This document shows, piece after piece, positions 41,501 through 56,500 of a DNA stretch of 64,000 bases. Origin of the DNA: Stercorarius parasiticus. Taxonomy: Eukaryota; Chordata; Aves; Charadriiformes; Stercorariidae. Position numbers and translations under genes: made by a program. Location of the stretch: positions 42,307 to 106,306 of the forward strand of contig VWZL01002829.1 of NCBI GenBank assembly GCA_013396915.1, given 5' to 3'. Under the pieces are notes generated by a model, which saw only the letters and a program-made list of their open reading frames with translations, did no database searches and was not told where the DNA came from. The stretch's first letter is position 1, and each line of letters begins with the position of its first letter.

Positions 41501-44500
41501 CTTGCTGCATTAGGTCGTTTGGGTATCTGATTAGCGAACTGGGCTGCTTTTTTAACAAAGGAGGTTTGTCAGTATCTTACAGTCTTCTGGGGCATTGAAT
41601 TTATTGGTTGAAATAACCTAGCTCCCCACCTCTTTAAAAACCTTTCTTTACAATGAATATAGTGCCTGAAAAGCACCCATCCAGCACATTGCAAGTTAAA
41701 GATTTTTTCACTCTGCCTGTTTTTGGAGCTCTACTTTGTACACAGTGTTATTTGATCATGCTTGCCGCAGGCTTCCCAGACATCAAAGCACAGTTTGAGA
41801 TAGAACTCGGTACCCCACTGTAATACTAGCTAGATATCTACCTGTTTGATTGGGGATTATGTGATTTATTTTATTTTCTGACTTGCTGTTTTCCCCCCGT
41901 GGGGGCTGCCTTCTGTGCATTGTATCCGTGTTCAACCACGGTTGCTTACAGCTCGGTTATCAGAGGGTGCTCCTTACGTCTTGCTAAAATCCGTCTCCTC
42001 CTGGGGGGTGTTCAGGCAGTGTCTTAATTGCTTTCCTAGGAAGGCTGCACAGACAACATTATCATTATTGGTTTTAAGTATTTTTGTGTTCATTGGGTGC
42101 GTTAAGAGTGCAATGTTTCATAGTGGATAATAATAACTCAGTGCTATATGAATATTAAAAGAAGCTCATGTGTCTCAGTTAGGAAAAGGGATTAATGCAA
42201 AAACACTTTTTTAAGAGCAGAGCTATGATGTGGAACCAAAGGCAGACTGATACCCAAATAAGCTGATCTGGCCTTTCCCAAGTTCTGGGTTAGCAAAAGC
42301 GGTGCGTGTATGTCTGTGCTCCGCTGCGGGGAGTTCACTGAACTCACAAAAGACTTCCCTGAAATGTGCCGGGTCTCCTCCCTTTCCAGCTTTCAATCTG
42401 GTGGAGAAGAGAGGAGAAAATCTAAGGGGATCAGAGGCGATGGCCGCATGATAGCTCTGCGATCAGTTGCTAAAATCCCTCCTTTCCTTCTGGAGAGGTG
42501 GGTGAGGGTGATGGTGCATTTGTGGATTAAGTGCGACAAAGTAAAGACAAACAGTACCTTAATCCTATTTCTCTCTTTCTTCTCCCTTCACTCCATACTT
42601 TTCATTCCCTGTTATTCATACCTTTTTTTTTTTTTTTTTAATTTTTTTTTTCATCCATGCCCTCTTATATTGCCATGGGACACTGTTTTGTGCGCTGTCT
42701 GCTCCTGGGCGCTGCACGCAGCTCACCCTTTCTTTCTCCAATCAGGATGGCGGCCTAGTGGAAGAGCCCACTACTTCACCATTTTTGCCTTCACCAAGCC
42801 TGAAGCTCCCCCTTTCAAACAGTGCACTCCCTAATCAGACCCTGGGCGGGATTGCCTCAGGGCTGGGCATGCAAAACTTGAATTCTTCTAGACAGGTAAG
42901 GTTGTTGGGGGAGGCCCCAAGTTGAATTTCAGCTCTCAGGGACTCGCTGCTTGTGCCCGTCGCTTCCCCTGGGGAAAACGGTGCTTTAAACCGAAAGCGT
43001 GTCCAACATCTTTATTCACGTGAAATAACAGTGGAGAAACTACCTGCTGTGTAAACGTTTCACGTTATAGGACATAAAACAACTGCTTAGTTGTAATTAG
43101 CCTGCTAATTACACGCGTCCATTGAGAAGAGACTGTAGTATTGTGGATTGATACCACTGAACCCTGGTATAGCTCTGCCTTGATTGGTGTGAGGCTTCTT
43201 TTTTTGAGGCGTTGCTAATTGTCACAGACTCTTAAGGCAGAGACATTGCTCTGATTCGTCTTTGCTGGCTGGCATAATTATTCAGTGATGAGACGGGTGA
43301 GAAGTGATGGGGGCTTTTTTATTCCTGCTGCAAGTGTCAAGACAACTCATAGCTTTGACAGCTGGCGAGAAAGAAACTGCACTTCTTGCACCTCTGTTCA
43401 AATGGAGCATTGTGGCAAGAGGGTTGTTGTGGCCCCTGCGTAGAATATGCTGAAAGCTAAAGAAAAGCAAAGAAAGGAGATGGAGGGGAAGATTCATAAA
43501 CACGAGACTGAGAGCTCATAAACTACTGTTGATTCTGAAAAGGTTGTTTTTGCCATATAAATTGAAGTTCCAGCAAAGATAAGAAATAACAACACAGAAA
43601 AACTCTAGGTATCATTCTACAGTGGCTTTTATTACAGATACTCTTTTAAAGTTAGTTTTCTAAAGGCAATACTTGTCCATTAAGCATATGTTTCAGAAGC
43701 GGAGGCTGCACTAATAGCATGGCCATTATCAGTAGCTTTGTAAAATGACTTAAGTATAAAAACTGCCTAGATAATTCAAGGATTGGGATGCTCTGAGTTT
43801 AATGATTCCATTCTCCTGTTCCTTGCTACACAAATCCAGACATTTTTGGCGAGTACTTTTCATTGTTCATCTTGTGACCCAGTAGGGTTATGCATCCTTA
43901 TAAAAGCGATCTTCAACTTTTGTTCGGGCATCTACACGAAGTTTTGGAGGTTTGGGATGTTGGGTACATGGCCATCTTTGCCACGCGCGATTGTGAACCT
44001 GGTTGTCAATACAGTCTGTATCTACTGGTGCCTTTACCCGTGCCTGTCATGATCACTGAGGAAAAAGACTGCACAGCTAAGTAATTTCCAGGTTATATGT
44101 TGAGTGATGTCTTGAAATGCCAATGTCTTTTTTGTCCTGCTGTAGATACCGAGTGGCAATCTGGGTATGTTTGGCAATAGCGGAGCAGCACAAGCCAGGA
44201 CCATGCAACAGCCGCAGCAACCGCCAGTGCAACCTCTTAATTCATCCCAGCCTAGTCTTCGTGCTCAAGTGCCTCAGTTTCTATCCCCTCAGGTTAGACA
44301 GCCTTGAGTTTTCTCTTTCCCTGGGACTCTTCCATATTCACTCTCCTCTCCGTATGCATTCTGTCATGCTCCTGAGGCTTTGCAGCTACTGTTGCTTGGC
44401 TCTGGGGTGATTTATGTACTAGCCACTAAGCATGTATACTCTGTACGTTATCTGTGTGAGCACGTGCTCTTGTTCCTTTTCGCAGAATCCAGTGTTTCTA

Positions 44501-47500
44501 GAGAGCTGAGGAGTTTCTTCTAAGCTCTTTTTGTATAAATGGATGTTTGAATATGGTTATTAAGATTTGTATTAGAGCCTCTTGTTAATTTTTTGATAGC
44601 TCATGGTATTACTTCTGGTAATAGTAATATTTTCCAGCTGATGCCTTTTGACTCTTACTAACGGCTTACACAGTTGCCGGTGTTAAAAGCAAACGTACAA
44701 TGTTTAATACAATACAACCTCTTTTTTAGGTTCAAGCACAGCTTTTGCAGTTTGCAGCAAAAAACATTGGTCTCAGCCCTGCACAGTTAACCTCGCCAAT
44801 TAATAATCCTCAGCATATGACGATGTTGAACCAGCTCTATCAGCTGCAGCTGGTAAGTTAAAAGACATGGCAAATAAGCTCTAAATCAGAATTGAAGGCA
44901 TGAAGATAAAATAAGAGAATGGTTAACTAAATTTTTAAATGGACGTGACACATCTTTAAAACAATCAGATGCTGATTTCTTTAGTGGAGTTTCTTTTCAA
45001 AGAAACAAAACCATGTTTTTTGCCTCAGGCTTTATAAATAGTCATTTGTGGAATAATTATCCTTTACAGCTGATCAGTGGAACTAAAAAGTCAGTTGTCT
45101 TGTACTGGTATGAGTAACACAGTATATTGTTAAAGAGCACGATCTGTGTATTACATGCCAACATATGCAACTGATGGACCAACTTGGAAATCTGTCTCAC
45201 AACACAAGAGAAATCTTGGCAGTGCTGATCACCTGAGTTGCCTGGAGAACTTCCTTCAGTTGCCTCGCTAAATAATAAAGTGTACAGTAAATTTCCTGTA
45301 ATTAATGGAATGTATATTAAACACATAATGTAATAAGAACTACTTATTTTTTTAAAGCCGTGTACTTTTGCTATATTTGGAAATTTTACGTTTATATACG
45401 TGTGTGTGTATGAAAATATGTAATTGGATTTTAAGGATATTTTAGGCAGAGATACTGCTAACACTAAGTCCGTATTTGCTAGGATTAAACATGAGATTGA
45501 GGATGACAAACTAGCTTAATTGCTGATCTCAACGGGCTAGTCAAACTCTTTTTATTAGCAACAGTGTTTGATACTATTACTTATTTCTGGTTATGTTTCC
45601 TGGTTTTGAGGAGCAAAGCATTGATTTCATGCCATGGTAATACTTGAACAGTACCCAGCTCCTTGAAAAATATCTGTACACAACTCCTTTGGATTTTAAA
45701 TTCACATGTTTCAGAGAAACACCTCGGGGGGGCGGGGGCCGGGGCGCGGGAAGAATGGGGGAATTAACTGCCCAGTTAGCCACATTAAAATTGTGGAATT
45801 TTTCTGAAATAAAGCAGCACGACTGGTTAAATACAAAGTGTTGTCAGAACTCAAAATGGCCAAACCAAAAATAATTATTGGTATTTATCCTATTTGAATA
45901 GTATTATAAACTTGTATTTTAATTTTTGCTTTGTGTTACAATTTTTTCAGAAAAAAAAAAAGGTGCCTGTGTTTAATGGCCACTTACTGCTCACAAACTT
46001 TACTCATCAGATTTTTTTTTATTGATGTGTTTGGTTTAAAAAAACCCAACAAACACTGGACTTCAATGTATTATAAAATAGATTTGTAACAAGATGGTTA
46101 CTTTTGTTTCATTGAGTGTTTTGAGAAAACTCCAATGTTTCTGTTTTCTATTTTATAATTACCAGAGCAAGCTCGCTGGGCTTATTGTGTGTGTTAGGAC
46201 CTCTGACCTCTCATTCCTCTCTTGTAGGCGTACCAACGTTTACAAATCCAGCAGCAGATGTTACAGGCTCAGCGTAATGTTTCCGGACCCATGAGACAAC
46301 AGGAGCAGCAAGTAGGTTTTCCTGCCAGTTCAACCTCTCCATTAAGAGTCTGATTTCAATAGCTTAAAGAGATTGTACTACGTTAGAGCAAAGCAACTAA
46401 AGCATCCTTAGAAACAATAATATAGCGCATGACTTGAGTATTGCAAAGGAAAGAGTGCTGGAGTAATGCAGCTATTTCAGAGCATTCGCTTATTGGAAGA
46501 AAGCTCTTCAACCCCTAATACAGTCAGTTTTCATTTGTAGAGAGATCTATTGTGTTACTTCACTGTAGAGAAAGGCACAAGAAGTCTGCTGTCTTTTTGT
46601 TCAATTGAGCATTTATTGATTCTCTCTCTTGCCAGGTTGCACGTACAATCAATAACATGCAGCAGCAGATCCAGCAGCACCAGCGCCAGCTGGCCCAGGC
46701 CCTGCTTATGAAGCAGCAGCCTCCCCCTCCGCATCTATCTTTGCACCCCTCTGCAGGCAAATCAGCCATGGATAGCTTTTCACCCCATCCCCAGGCTCCC
46801 GGCCTTCCTGACCTGCAGACCAAAGAGCAACAGTCTTCACCGAACACCTTTGCTCCTTACCCTCTTGGTAAGTGTCCTTCATTAAAGCAGTTCCATAGGA
46901 AACAGACAGAGGGAGTAAATTTCGTTAATTCAGCATCTTAATATTTTGCTCCACAGTTTAATACAGAAATACTAAAGCTGTGTTTATTAAATAATGTGAA
47001 AATACCAAAACAAAATCATGGTACTACATACCTATCTGGTAGCTGTTCAGGCCGGCTGAAATTTCCTCACCTGTGCTCTGCCTACAAATACCAGAACAGA
47101 AGATTCGCTTAATTAACTATCTACTTATGTTGCTATTTATGAACTAAATATAAATTAACAGCGTCATGTTGCAAAACACACAAACGTCACATTGATAAAC
47201 AGGAATATCATCTGGAAGTCATGTAAAGTCAGCTTTCCCCTCTAACCAGCACTGATAAGGCATCAGTTTTGGTAGTATATTTAAAGGAAGATCTGGATCA
47301 GTTTGAAGGAATGCAGAAAGAGTGCTGTGCAGATGATTAGAAGTTTCAAAAACGTGGCTGCAAAGGAAAAAATGAAATCCTCTGCTCACTTTAGTCTAAA
47401 GAGAAGGCTTGAGAGATATGCAGAAATCTTCAAAAACGTAAAAGAGAGCTACAAAAAAGTTCTCTTGCACATGGCTAATGCAAGAGGTAATAAACTTTTG

Positions 47501-50500
47501 TTGCATAAAAGGAGATCTCGTTAAACATTAAGGATCACTTATTTGCTTTAGGCGAAGTAGAGTACCAGAGTAAACTATCCGGGAAGTTTCTGAAATCATC
47601 TTCACTGGTCATTTTGTGGTAGGTTAGACATAGATCTGTCAAATGTGATTGATGTCAAAATAATCGATTTGGCCTTGAGAAGGCAGGGTGAACAGAACAA
47701 CCTTTCAGACCTGTTTTCTGTGTGATTGATGTACGCTACAGACTTCATTTATGACATAAAGAATTAATTTAATCTCTTTGTAACTCTCTTTATACTGTGT
47801 ACAATAGAATTGCCAAGCTTTATCTGCCATGCAGCAGTTAAGAAGGTAATTCTGATTGCTGTGCTGAGCTGTTTTAGCAGGGAGCATCAGAAGGCAAAAG
47901 AATTTATGAATTAAAGGCCTAAATCTAAGAGGTTCTTATCATATCTCAGCTTCCTGTGATCTGCTAACATTCGGGATTATATATCAAAAAGGACCCAGAT
48001 TCCTGTCACAGAATCGTGTCAAAATTATTCCCTAAATATAGTCTGAGTGATTTTATTCTGGGTATACAAAATATGTGCCCAAATAGTACAATACCTGCTC
48101 TGGTGAATAGCAGCTCTTTGTATGACGTTTTAATTAGTTGCTTTGATTGAGATTTTGAAAACGTTGTTAGCAAAATAAAACGGCAGACGTCATGGGGGTG
48201 TGCTAAAGAGACTTAAGGAATATTTTGGGCCTAGCAATGGAATGCTGCGAATTCTTCACTGGTTTAAATCTAGCATTCCAGTGCATTCTTCCAGAATGCC
48301 TTTTCTGAGCCAGGTGAAGAGACTGTAAGTAGAAATACTGACAGCTTTAAAATATTATCCATATGTGTTTTTTCTTTTCTTTCTTTTAGCGGACTTTTAA
48401 CATTTTCTGAATTCATGGGAATTCAGAAATTCATTGGTGTTCCCATAAAAGCAAAAGTTCTGAAAATGTCCATAGTATACTACTACACATGTGTGCAGAT
48501 GTCTGAAAATAAACGTTTAATAATTTCTTTAGCTGGATTTTTTTAAATGCATCTTTTCGTCCTCCAGTACATTGTGGATCTCTAATGACCTCTTTCCCCT
48601 TAGCTGGACTGAACCCGAACATGAATGTAAATAACATGGACATTACTGGTGGTTTGTCAGTGAAGGACACTTCTCAGTCCCAGTCTCGCCTTCCTCAGTG
48701 GACACACCCCAACTCAATGGATAATCTATCTAGTGCTGCTTCTTCACTTGACCAGAACTCCAGCAAGCACGGTATGTCGCATTTAATCTCTCTGTTAGTC
48801 TGGCTTTTTGAGACTTGAGTCATATTGCAATTGTAATTTTTTTTCTCATGTTACTATTTTTGGTAACTGCTTGGTACAGAGCGCCCTTTGAGACTGTGGC
48901 ATTTTGAAGATGGTTTCTGCAGATTTTCTGCAGCAGTGCATTGAAGTTCTTGCAGCTATCGCTTCCTACATGCAATGTAGGAATGTTTTTTTCATTTGCT
49001 GAGTTTTGTTGCTCAGAACATGGAGTTCAAGTAAAACAAGCCATTAGTGTTGGCAAAACAAGTCCCACAAGCTTCCCCTTACTCCAGATCTGCATACCTT
49101 CAATCCAAAAAAACTTTACGTTGGCTTTCTCCCACAATTTTTCCAATACCATCAACCATTCACAGCCAGTCCCGTACAAAAGCATGATGAATTACACAAT
49201 TACCCACCCTGGGACTTAGGAGCACAAACTTCATATTTTTCCAGAAGGGATTGCTAATCTGTTTGAACACCTTTATCCCTAATGCTTCCAGTATCCTGAG
49301 TCGTTTCTTTCTTTATTTCCTGTACCAAGTTTATTCTGTTAGGACACGGTGCTCTGTTAACTTTATTGTATCCTGGATTTTATTTTGAGCAGCATGAATT
49401 CTTTCTTTTACAATAGTTTGTCCTTCTTCGAGTAGCTGTACTGCTTATGCCAAATCGTTGTTTGATAGTTTGTAGGACCATGAGAAAGGCCATTTCAAAT
49501 CGTGCACCACCTAGAGAAGGAAGAGAAGGGGGCTTGCCTACAGTGATATTCCTTAGTATGCTGTCTCAGCAAATTCCTGTTTACCATCAGTGTAATGTTT
49601 TCTTAGTCCCTTTTTGGCTGTAATGTAATCTGAATTTCTTTAACTTCAGTGTCTAGATTGCACCAGTGGTGTATCTCACGGCTTTAATTCCTAGTTTGGC
49701 TTCAGAGGCTGTTAAGCCTTGCTTACTGTGTTACTATTTTAATTTTCTTTTTGATCTTTGTAATACAGAAGAAAAAAAGAAAAACTTAACGAAATACAGG
49801 GACTGATGAAATGCCATACCCAAAATTAGTCCCACTCCTAAACAAAGCCTTTCCATTTCATTCATTACAGGTGCTATACCTGGAGGTTTAAGTATTGGTC
49901 CTCCGGGAAAGTCCTCCATTGATGATTCTTATGGCCGGTATGATCTCATTCAAAACAGTGAATCGCCTGCCAGTCCGCCCGTAGCTGTTCCTCACAGCTG
50001 GTCACGTGCCAAAACCGATAGTGATAAAATTTCCAATGGCTCCAGCATAAACTGGCCACCAGGTAACAAAATACGAAGCATTTGTGTTAAAGTGATGTCC
50101 TTAAAACGTATTGTTGGTGTTACCTATTGAATCCTCTTGCCACCTGATTTACAGGAACTTTGAAGAATTACGATTTTATATACTGTTCTTTTTATTGTCT
50201 TTGAAACAGAGTTTCATCCAGGAGTGCCATGGAAAGGACTGCAGAATATTGATCCTGAAAATGACCCCGATGTTACTCCTGGAAGTGTTCCAACTGGGCC
50301 GACCATAAACACCACGATACAGGATGTTAATCGCTATCTTCTCAAGAGTGGAGGTAAACACACAAATCACTTTCACATCTGTTTATACTTTCATTTTCTT
50401 TCCAAAAAAGTTGACTTCATATAGTATGAATGTAGTATATTTTCACATGTAATCCTCATTTAATAATGCTTCTACACTGAACTTTCACTGAAAATACAGA

Positions 50501-53500
50501 AATACTTGATTTAAATATGGGACTAAGAAATTTCTGGTTTTCCATAGGAATGTAGATATTTTTACATTGGAGAAGTCTGTGAGATGTAATACAAACTTCT
50601 GTGGTCACTGGAAGTTTTTGTAACATATAACACTTTGTTTTGAACAAGACTTCGCTCTCCATACTGACCAACCTCTTACACTTTGTGAACTGCTCAGAAG
50701 ACACAACACCAAAGCTCCACAGTTGTTACTGAGGCAGCAGGCTTCTGTCACACTAATTAATTGTAGCTTTGTTAGAAGACCAGTCAGCGAAAAAAATGAG
50801 ATCTGGTTTATCCCCAAAACAACCAAAGAAAAGGAAAAATAGACAACTGACTAGTAAACTAGTATTTCCCAGTGCCGCTTCCATTCCTTTTGTCCTTCTA
50901 GTGTTTACTGCAGAATTAAATGGTTATTCTCTAAAACAATAATCCATTGGGACTGTGCTACTTGTTAACTAGATATACTGAAAGTGGATCAAGGGAAAGG
51001 TGGCTTGATTTAATTGTGATCAGCGTGCTGAAATAGGGGAGTTATCTGTCCTCTATTAGAGCACTCTAATATGCACAGGAATAGTATAATCAGGATCTGT
51101 CAGGATTAAAAATTTGGATTTTGTTTTAGTAGTTACATCTGTGATATCTGCATAGATTTGTAAATGAGAACTGTGCTTGAAATGGGTTTCCAGCTCAGGG
51201 TTTGTTGAGGCAAAGGGATGTGAACGGTGAGGGAAAGGAGGCAGGGGGTTTCGTTGCCTTGAATGGGTTTAGCTGTCTCTTACGGGAAAGCAATCTTTAT
51301 TGGAGCTGAAACGTGAAGTATTTGTGTGCACAAGTAACGTTGAACTAACTTTTAATGTCCCAGATGTACTTAGAGTGACAGGCAACCTGGATGGTTTCAA
51401 GTTATAGAAAGGGAAGTGTAAAGATATCATTCAGTCACAGTTCAGAAATACTCCTTTAGGCCAAAAGCCTACAGAGCTATACCTGTCAGGTGATACCTGC
51501 TACAGGTCTTCTTTATTGAAGGAAAGTATACATTAGCTCTGTTGGTGCATAATCCCTGTGGAACGAAGAAATAATAACGCTCCTTAGAGAGGGTCAGTAT
51601 AGATGATCTTTGCAGAAGTAAACAGGCCCTCAAGAGCCAAAACCTCCTGAAAAGCAGTGACTGTTGGGGTCTGTGTATGCTTCCTTCCCTTGTTAGCTCT
51701 TTAGTTTGTTAATAATATAATAAAAAAATGTATTTGCTGAATTTGTTTCCTTATGCTCATATAACTAGGTGTATTCTAGGTAAAATTAGCTGTTAACTGT
51801 CAGTACCCCTTTGTGTGAGACTGGGGTTTTCCTGACACGCTGCCAGCACGAGACTCTTTGAACTCTGCAGCTGGAAGTACACGGATTGTAGCAGCAGAGC
51901 TGGAATCCATTTAGAGGGCTGGGCTGTGGCATGTACCGTCCTTTCACTGTACACTTAGACGAAACTGAAGCTTTTGGGTTGATTTTTGTTTTACACTGTT
52001 TGCTAATGAAGCTTCGCAGGACCAGCTATTATGAGCTGAAAGTCTTAGCCTCGTGGAATAGGGAACGGATTCAGCGTTGTGGGCATATGGGCCTTTCAGT
52101 CTAATATAATTCCCTCCCTCCAGCCTGAGGAATAGATTATTTCCAGAGAAGGCCTTGATAGAGAGCTACTTTTCTCGAGAGTGACGTCTGTATTGGTGTG
52201 TCCTGTGGAGCGCAGTGAGTCTTGATAAGGTGAAGTTTGGTTGGTTGCTGTTCCAGTTGAAAATGTAGCCTGTGTTTTTTATTGAGTTGCGAGGGATGAG
52301 ATTGTCCTTTTACTTCCTCCCTTCTACCTCAGTACAGCACTCTTTTCCAAAAAACTCACCTATTTTTATTAGTCAGTTAAAGATGTTTCAGTATCGCAGT
52401 CGATCTGTGTGTGTCAGGAATGATAAGTCACTCAGGATACACACTTAATTTTGTTGGTGGCTAGAGAGAATACTTCCAGCTCTTCTGGTCTTTATAATGA
52501 AGATATTCTATTTTATGTTCAGTTTCTTTCATTTGCTGCCAGTAAGGAAATTGTATGTATGCTTAGATAGCTCCTCAGATTGTAAATGATTTACCAAGGT
52601 GGTTTCGGGCTATTTCGTTTAATGTTATCAGTTTGAGAAGAGATTGCTGAAATATATCCTTGCTTTACTGAAAGTCTGCAAAAATCTAAAGATGTTTGTG
52701 GGCATTAGGATGTAGGAGAAGTGCTTACCTCGAGTAATTTAGGAGAAATCACCCATGGTAAGAGGTTAGTTTATCATATACATCTGTGCTCATCTACAGT
52801 TGCCATTGCTTAAGTCAGCCGGCAGAGCACCTTTCTAAATGAAGCCTGTTCCTTGAGACTAAACAGTTTAACACTGATTTTTTGAGAGTCATGTATCTTA
52901 AAGGAAATGCAGAATTTATCTTCTGCACAGGCGCTAGTACATTTGCTGCTGTGCCAGCTTTCTTTTCTTTTCTACTAAAGACTTCTGCTTCACTTTGTCA
53001 TGCTTTCTATAACATTTCATTCCTAGACATGAGAGACCAGGCTGATTAAGGAAAATGCCTTGCATGGTTTGTATTTGCACGTAATAGATTTTGCTTATGT
53101 CACACCAAACCTCATTATGCCCATCTTTCTTAGTTGCTTCTCTGCTGGTTCTGCAGGGTCATCCCCAACATCATCTCAGAATGCCACGCTGCCTTCATCG
53201 AGTGCCTGGCCGCTTAGTGCCTCCGGCTACAGTAGCTCTTTCAGCAGCATTGCATCCGCACCTAGCATTGCAGGTACGAAAAATGGCCTTTCTACTCTCA
53301 CATCCTTCTGCATTCCGCAAGAAGGCCCTAGAAAGTGCTTTCCCACTTATTTCAGTAGTGCTACTATAGACAGAAGCGTATTTTTTTAGTACTGTGCTAG
53401 GTAGGCAGCTCTCCTGGCAGCCCTTCAGTGGTGAGCGTTGGGTGGTATGACTTGTGCTATGACAGTGGGAATTGTGCTAAGGAAAAATGTATTTATTCCA

Positions 53501-56500
53501 CTTGGTGCCACGTGCTGTCACTCTGATTTGGCATCGAGATCTCTTAATAACTGTTTCCATTGCAACTTTGAGGAGGAATATTCTATTGTCTAGGGCCTCA
53601 GTAGAAACACCCCTAACTAGACCCTTCCAGTAAGAGCTGATACGAAATTTTTAATAAACTCACTGTTAAAAGTGAACCGTCTTCAGCTCAGGAAAGGAAG
53701 TACTCTGCATGGCTGGGGGGGGATTGGGTTTGGGGCTCTTAAATCTCTCTTAACAGTCAATCTAAAGCCTGATGCTCCCCTATATGGCTGAGCTTGTAGA
53801 TGGTCTAAATAATTACCCCATTCTTTCTAATGAGCTGTAAATTCTGGAGCATCTCTCTCTGCATTGTGGAAACCTTGCTTGTGAATTGGCTACCTAAATA
53901 TCCAGTTTGTCCCATTATAAAAATGTGTTGGGGCTGTTACGTGGATTGTATTAGCTTTTTCATATCTGATCAATGAAAACCCTCCACTTTGAATAAATGA
54001 AGCTGCAGCCTCCAGGTCATATTGCAGAACTCAAAACAAAAAAGGTGGATTTAAATGTTTTACTCCAGTGAAAGGAGAAGAAAGGAATGGCTTGCTTTTC
54101 TATCTCCCATGCATTTCTGCTTTATTTGCCTTTTATTTTTTTGCAATGTCATCTAATCTTTGTGTTAAACCCATGAGTAGTAGTGACATAGCAACATCTA
54201 ACCTGTGGTAATGCGCATGTATCGTGCTACATCACAGGCTGAGCTGCTCTGAGTTCTAAAATTCAGACTTTCTCTCTTTCCCCCCACCATTCTATCCTTG
54301 TCTTCATCATTGTCAACTTATTTGTATTGCTACAGTTTGCCAGAAAATGGGAGAGTGGTTGCCCTTTCACTTAAATTGCTGTGATTCGGTATAAAATCAT
54401 TGAGTTAAATGATACAGATAAATAGAGGCAGTTTGGGGAGTGCATGTATATAACTGAGGCTGTGATTTGGTAACTGGTAAATTTGGCTTTAGGATTAATA
54501 AAAAACCCTCCATGGCTGCCTGATTAAAAGCACTGATTCAGTATAAGCTTCATCTGCCAGTTCAAATCTGGTTTTAAAAAATTCACAAGGTTTTCTGCCT
54601 GTTGGGCTTTATCAGACCAAGTATTTTCTTACTGTCTACGATCAACATTAAAGCATTAAGGCTGCATAATCACAATATCATTTGCAGAAGATGCAGTGAT
54701 GTGACCATTTCGGTCCCTTCCAGTCAAACATGTGCTGGTAATGTTGGTAACAGTGGGAAACTGGACTCTTAATTTCGGTACAAGGAAGAAAGGCAGGGAT
54801 GTGTAAGTCTCAAGGGTTAGAATATAAAATAAAAATTAAAATAAAATAAAATTAAAATAAAGGAGTTTGTTTAGATAGCCATAATTTGAAACAATCTTGC
54901 CACTCTGAATGCTAAACGGTATTTGTTCTTCCTGATTTTTGTATTATTTTAGAAAACACTGATTTGGCAGGAACAGTAGTAAGGTAGTTTAAAAGCTGAT
55001 TAGGGAAATAAACTGAACTGTAAAAAGTTAAAAAGAGGACAGGTTGTGATCTGTTCTAATCTTCTGAAGACTTCATTTTTCTCAAAGACACTTGGAAAAA
55101 AGAGTATCTGTTAACTTTGAGTATTCAGAAACACAGTTTTTGTCGGTCTTTGATCTTTGGAATTTCAATAATATATCAGAAGAACATATGGTTATACTGG
55201 TTACTTTATATTAATTAAAATGAGTTGTGTAAGAAAAAGTGGTTAAGTTCTATTAAACTTTTGAGAGAGACAATCTTGAAGTGTTTCATTATAATTTTGA
55301 TTAAATTAGATTTCAAATACGTCCATTTTCTGGTCTTTTTTTCATTGTCTATTATGACAAAGCAAAATAGTAGGAGATTTTAAAAAGGGATCTGTATATG
55401 TAACAGATGGTGCAAGATTCATTAAGTACAAAATTCTTTGAAAATGTAAATACTAGTGTAAGTAGCTTCAAAGGATACAGGATTTATATCACTGGATGAT
55501 ACAGAATGCTTTTCTCTCCTGAAACATTGGAAGAATATAGTCAATGCAGATGATGGCCCGTCCTATTTGGTTTAACAGTTGTTGATAACTAAAAATACAC
55601 AAATATATTTTTTTTCTGTTGCAGGTAAATTGTCAGACATCAAGTCTACGTGGTCCTCTGGCCCAATCTCTCACACACAAGCCTCTCTATCCCATGAACT
55701 CTGGAAGGTACCCAGAAACACTACTGCTCCTACGAGACCACCTCCAGGCTTAACGAACACCAAGCCATCATCTACGTGGGGTGCCAGTCCCCTGGGTTGG
55801 ACCAGCTCTTACTCCTCTGGTACTCTTGGCTCCCGTGGTTTCTTTTTAGAATTGTTTGCTTTTACTCTGTGTCACAATAGCGAGACACCCCATAGCTGTC
55901 TATTAGGCTCCAGAAACTTGAGGCTCAATAGAAGTAGAGTGTGTCTATTTTGGGGATGAAGCTCATGTCTGTCTATTTTAGTTAGGGTAAGCTGTAAATG
56001 AAGCCGTCATCTTTCAGGTGCTCATATTAGTAATTTTACATAGAGATTGCCAAATTATTTCACTCCAACTAGGATTTTTTTTTCCATTTCCTTAATTTCT
56101 GAAAATATCTTTTAAACATCTTTCTTGTTTCGTGGTGTGATCTATGGCTGCCTTCGAGGCTTCAAGATGAGCGAATCAACCCATGGAAGTTACTGTGGAA
56201 CACATTTTTGGAGCATGGATGTGAAGCCTTTAGGACTTGATGGCATTGCAGAGCCCTCAGGGAACGTCTTACTTTTCTCATGCAGACTCTTTATTTTTTA
56301 GATGCCATTGTTTTACACCATGGATGTAGAGAGAGAGATACATATATCTCTCCTGTTTGTTCGGGAAGTATTGTCAGCTTCACAAGTATTGCACCTATTT
56401 TATAAAGCTGACTGTTAATCTGCTTTCACTGAATTGGGGATTAAATGTCCTTCCCTCTTCTTGCCATTTATTTTTAATCAGTTTTCTTCACCAAAACCCC

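Larger units (their letters stand above)
36121..42745. other. TNRC6C: TNRC6C intron (6.6 kb)
   Basis: It contains a (CATG)n microsatellite at 37802-37819, a pyrimidine-rich section at about 38160-40050 and a poly(T) tract at 42620-42651 not far upstream of the acceptor. A GC-richer stretch at 40880-41080 is unexplained. I see no exon. Confidence 0.7.

Noticed and set aside
42310..42834. 174-codon open frame running into exon H
   Set aside because: It crosses a poly(T) tract and the exon H acceptor in a different frame from TNRC6C; the conserved frame begins at 42746.
47303..47524. 73-codon basic open frame as a small gene
   Set aside because: The DNA matches the order of a decayed LINE 3' region and lies in a TNRC6C intron.
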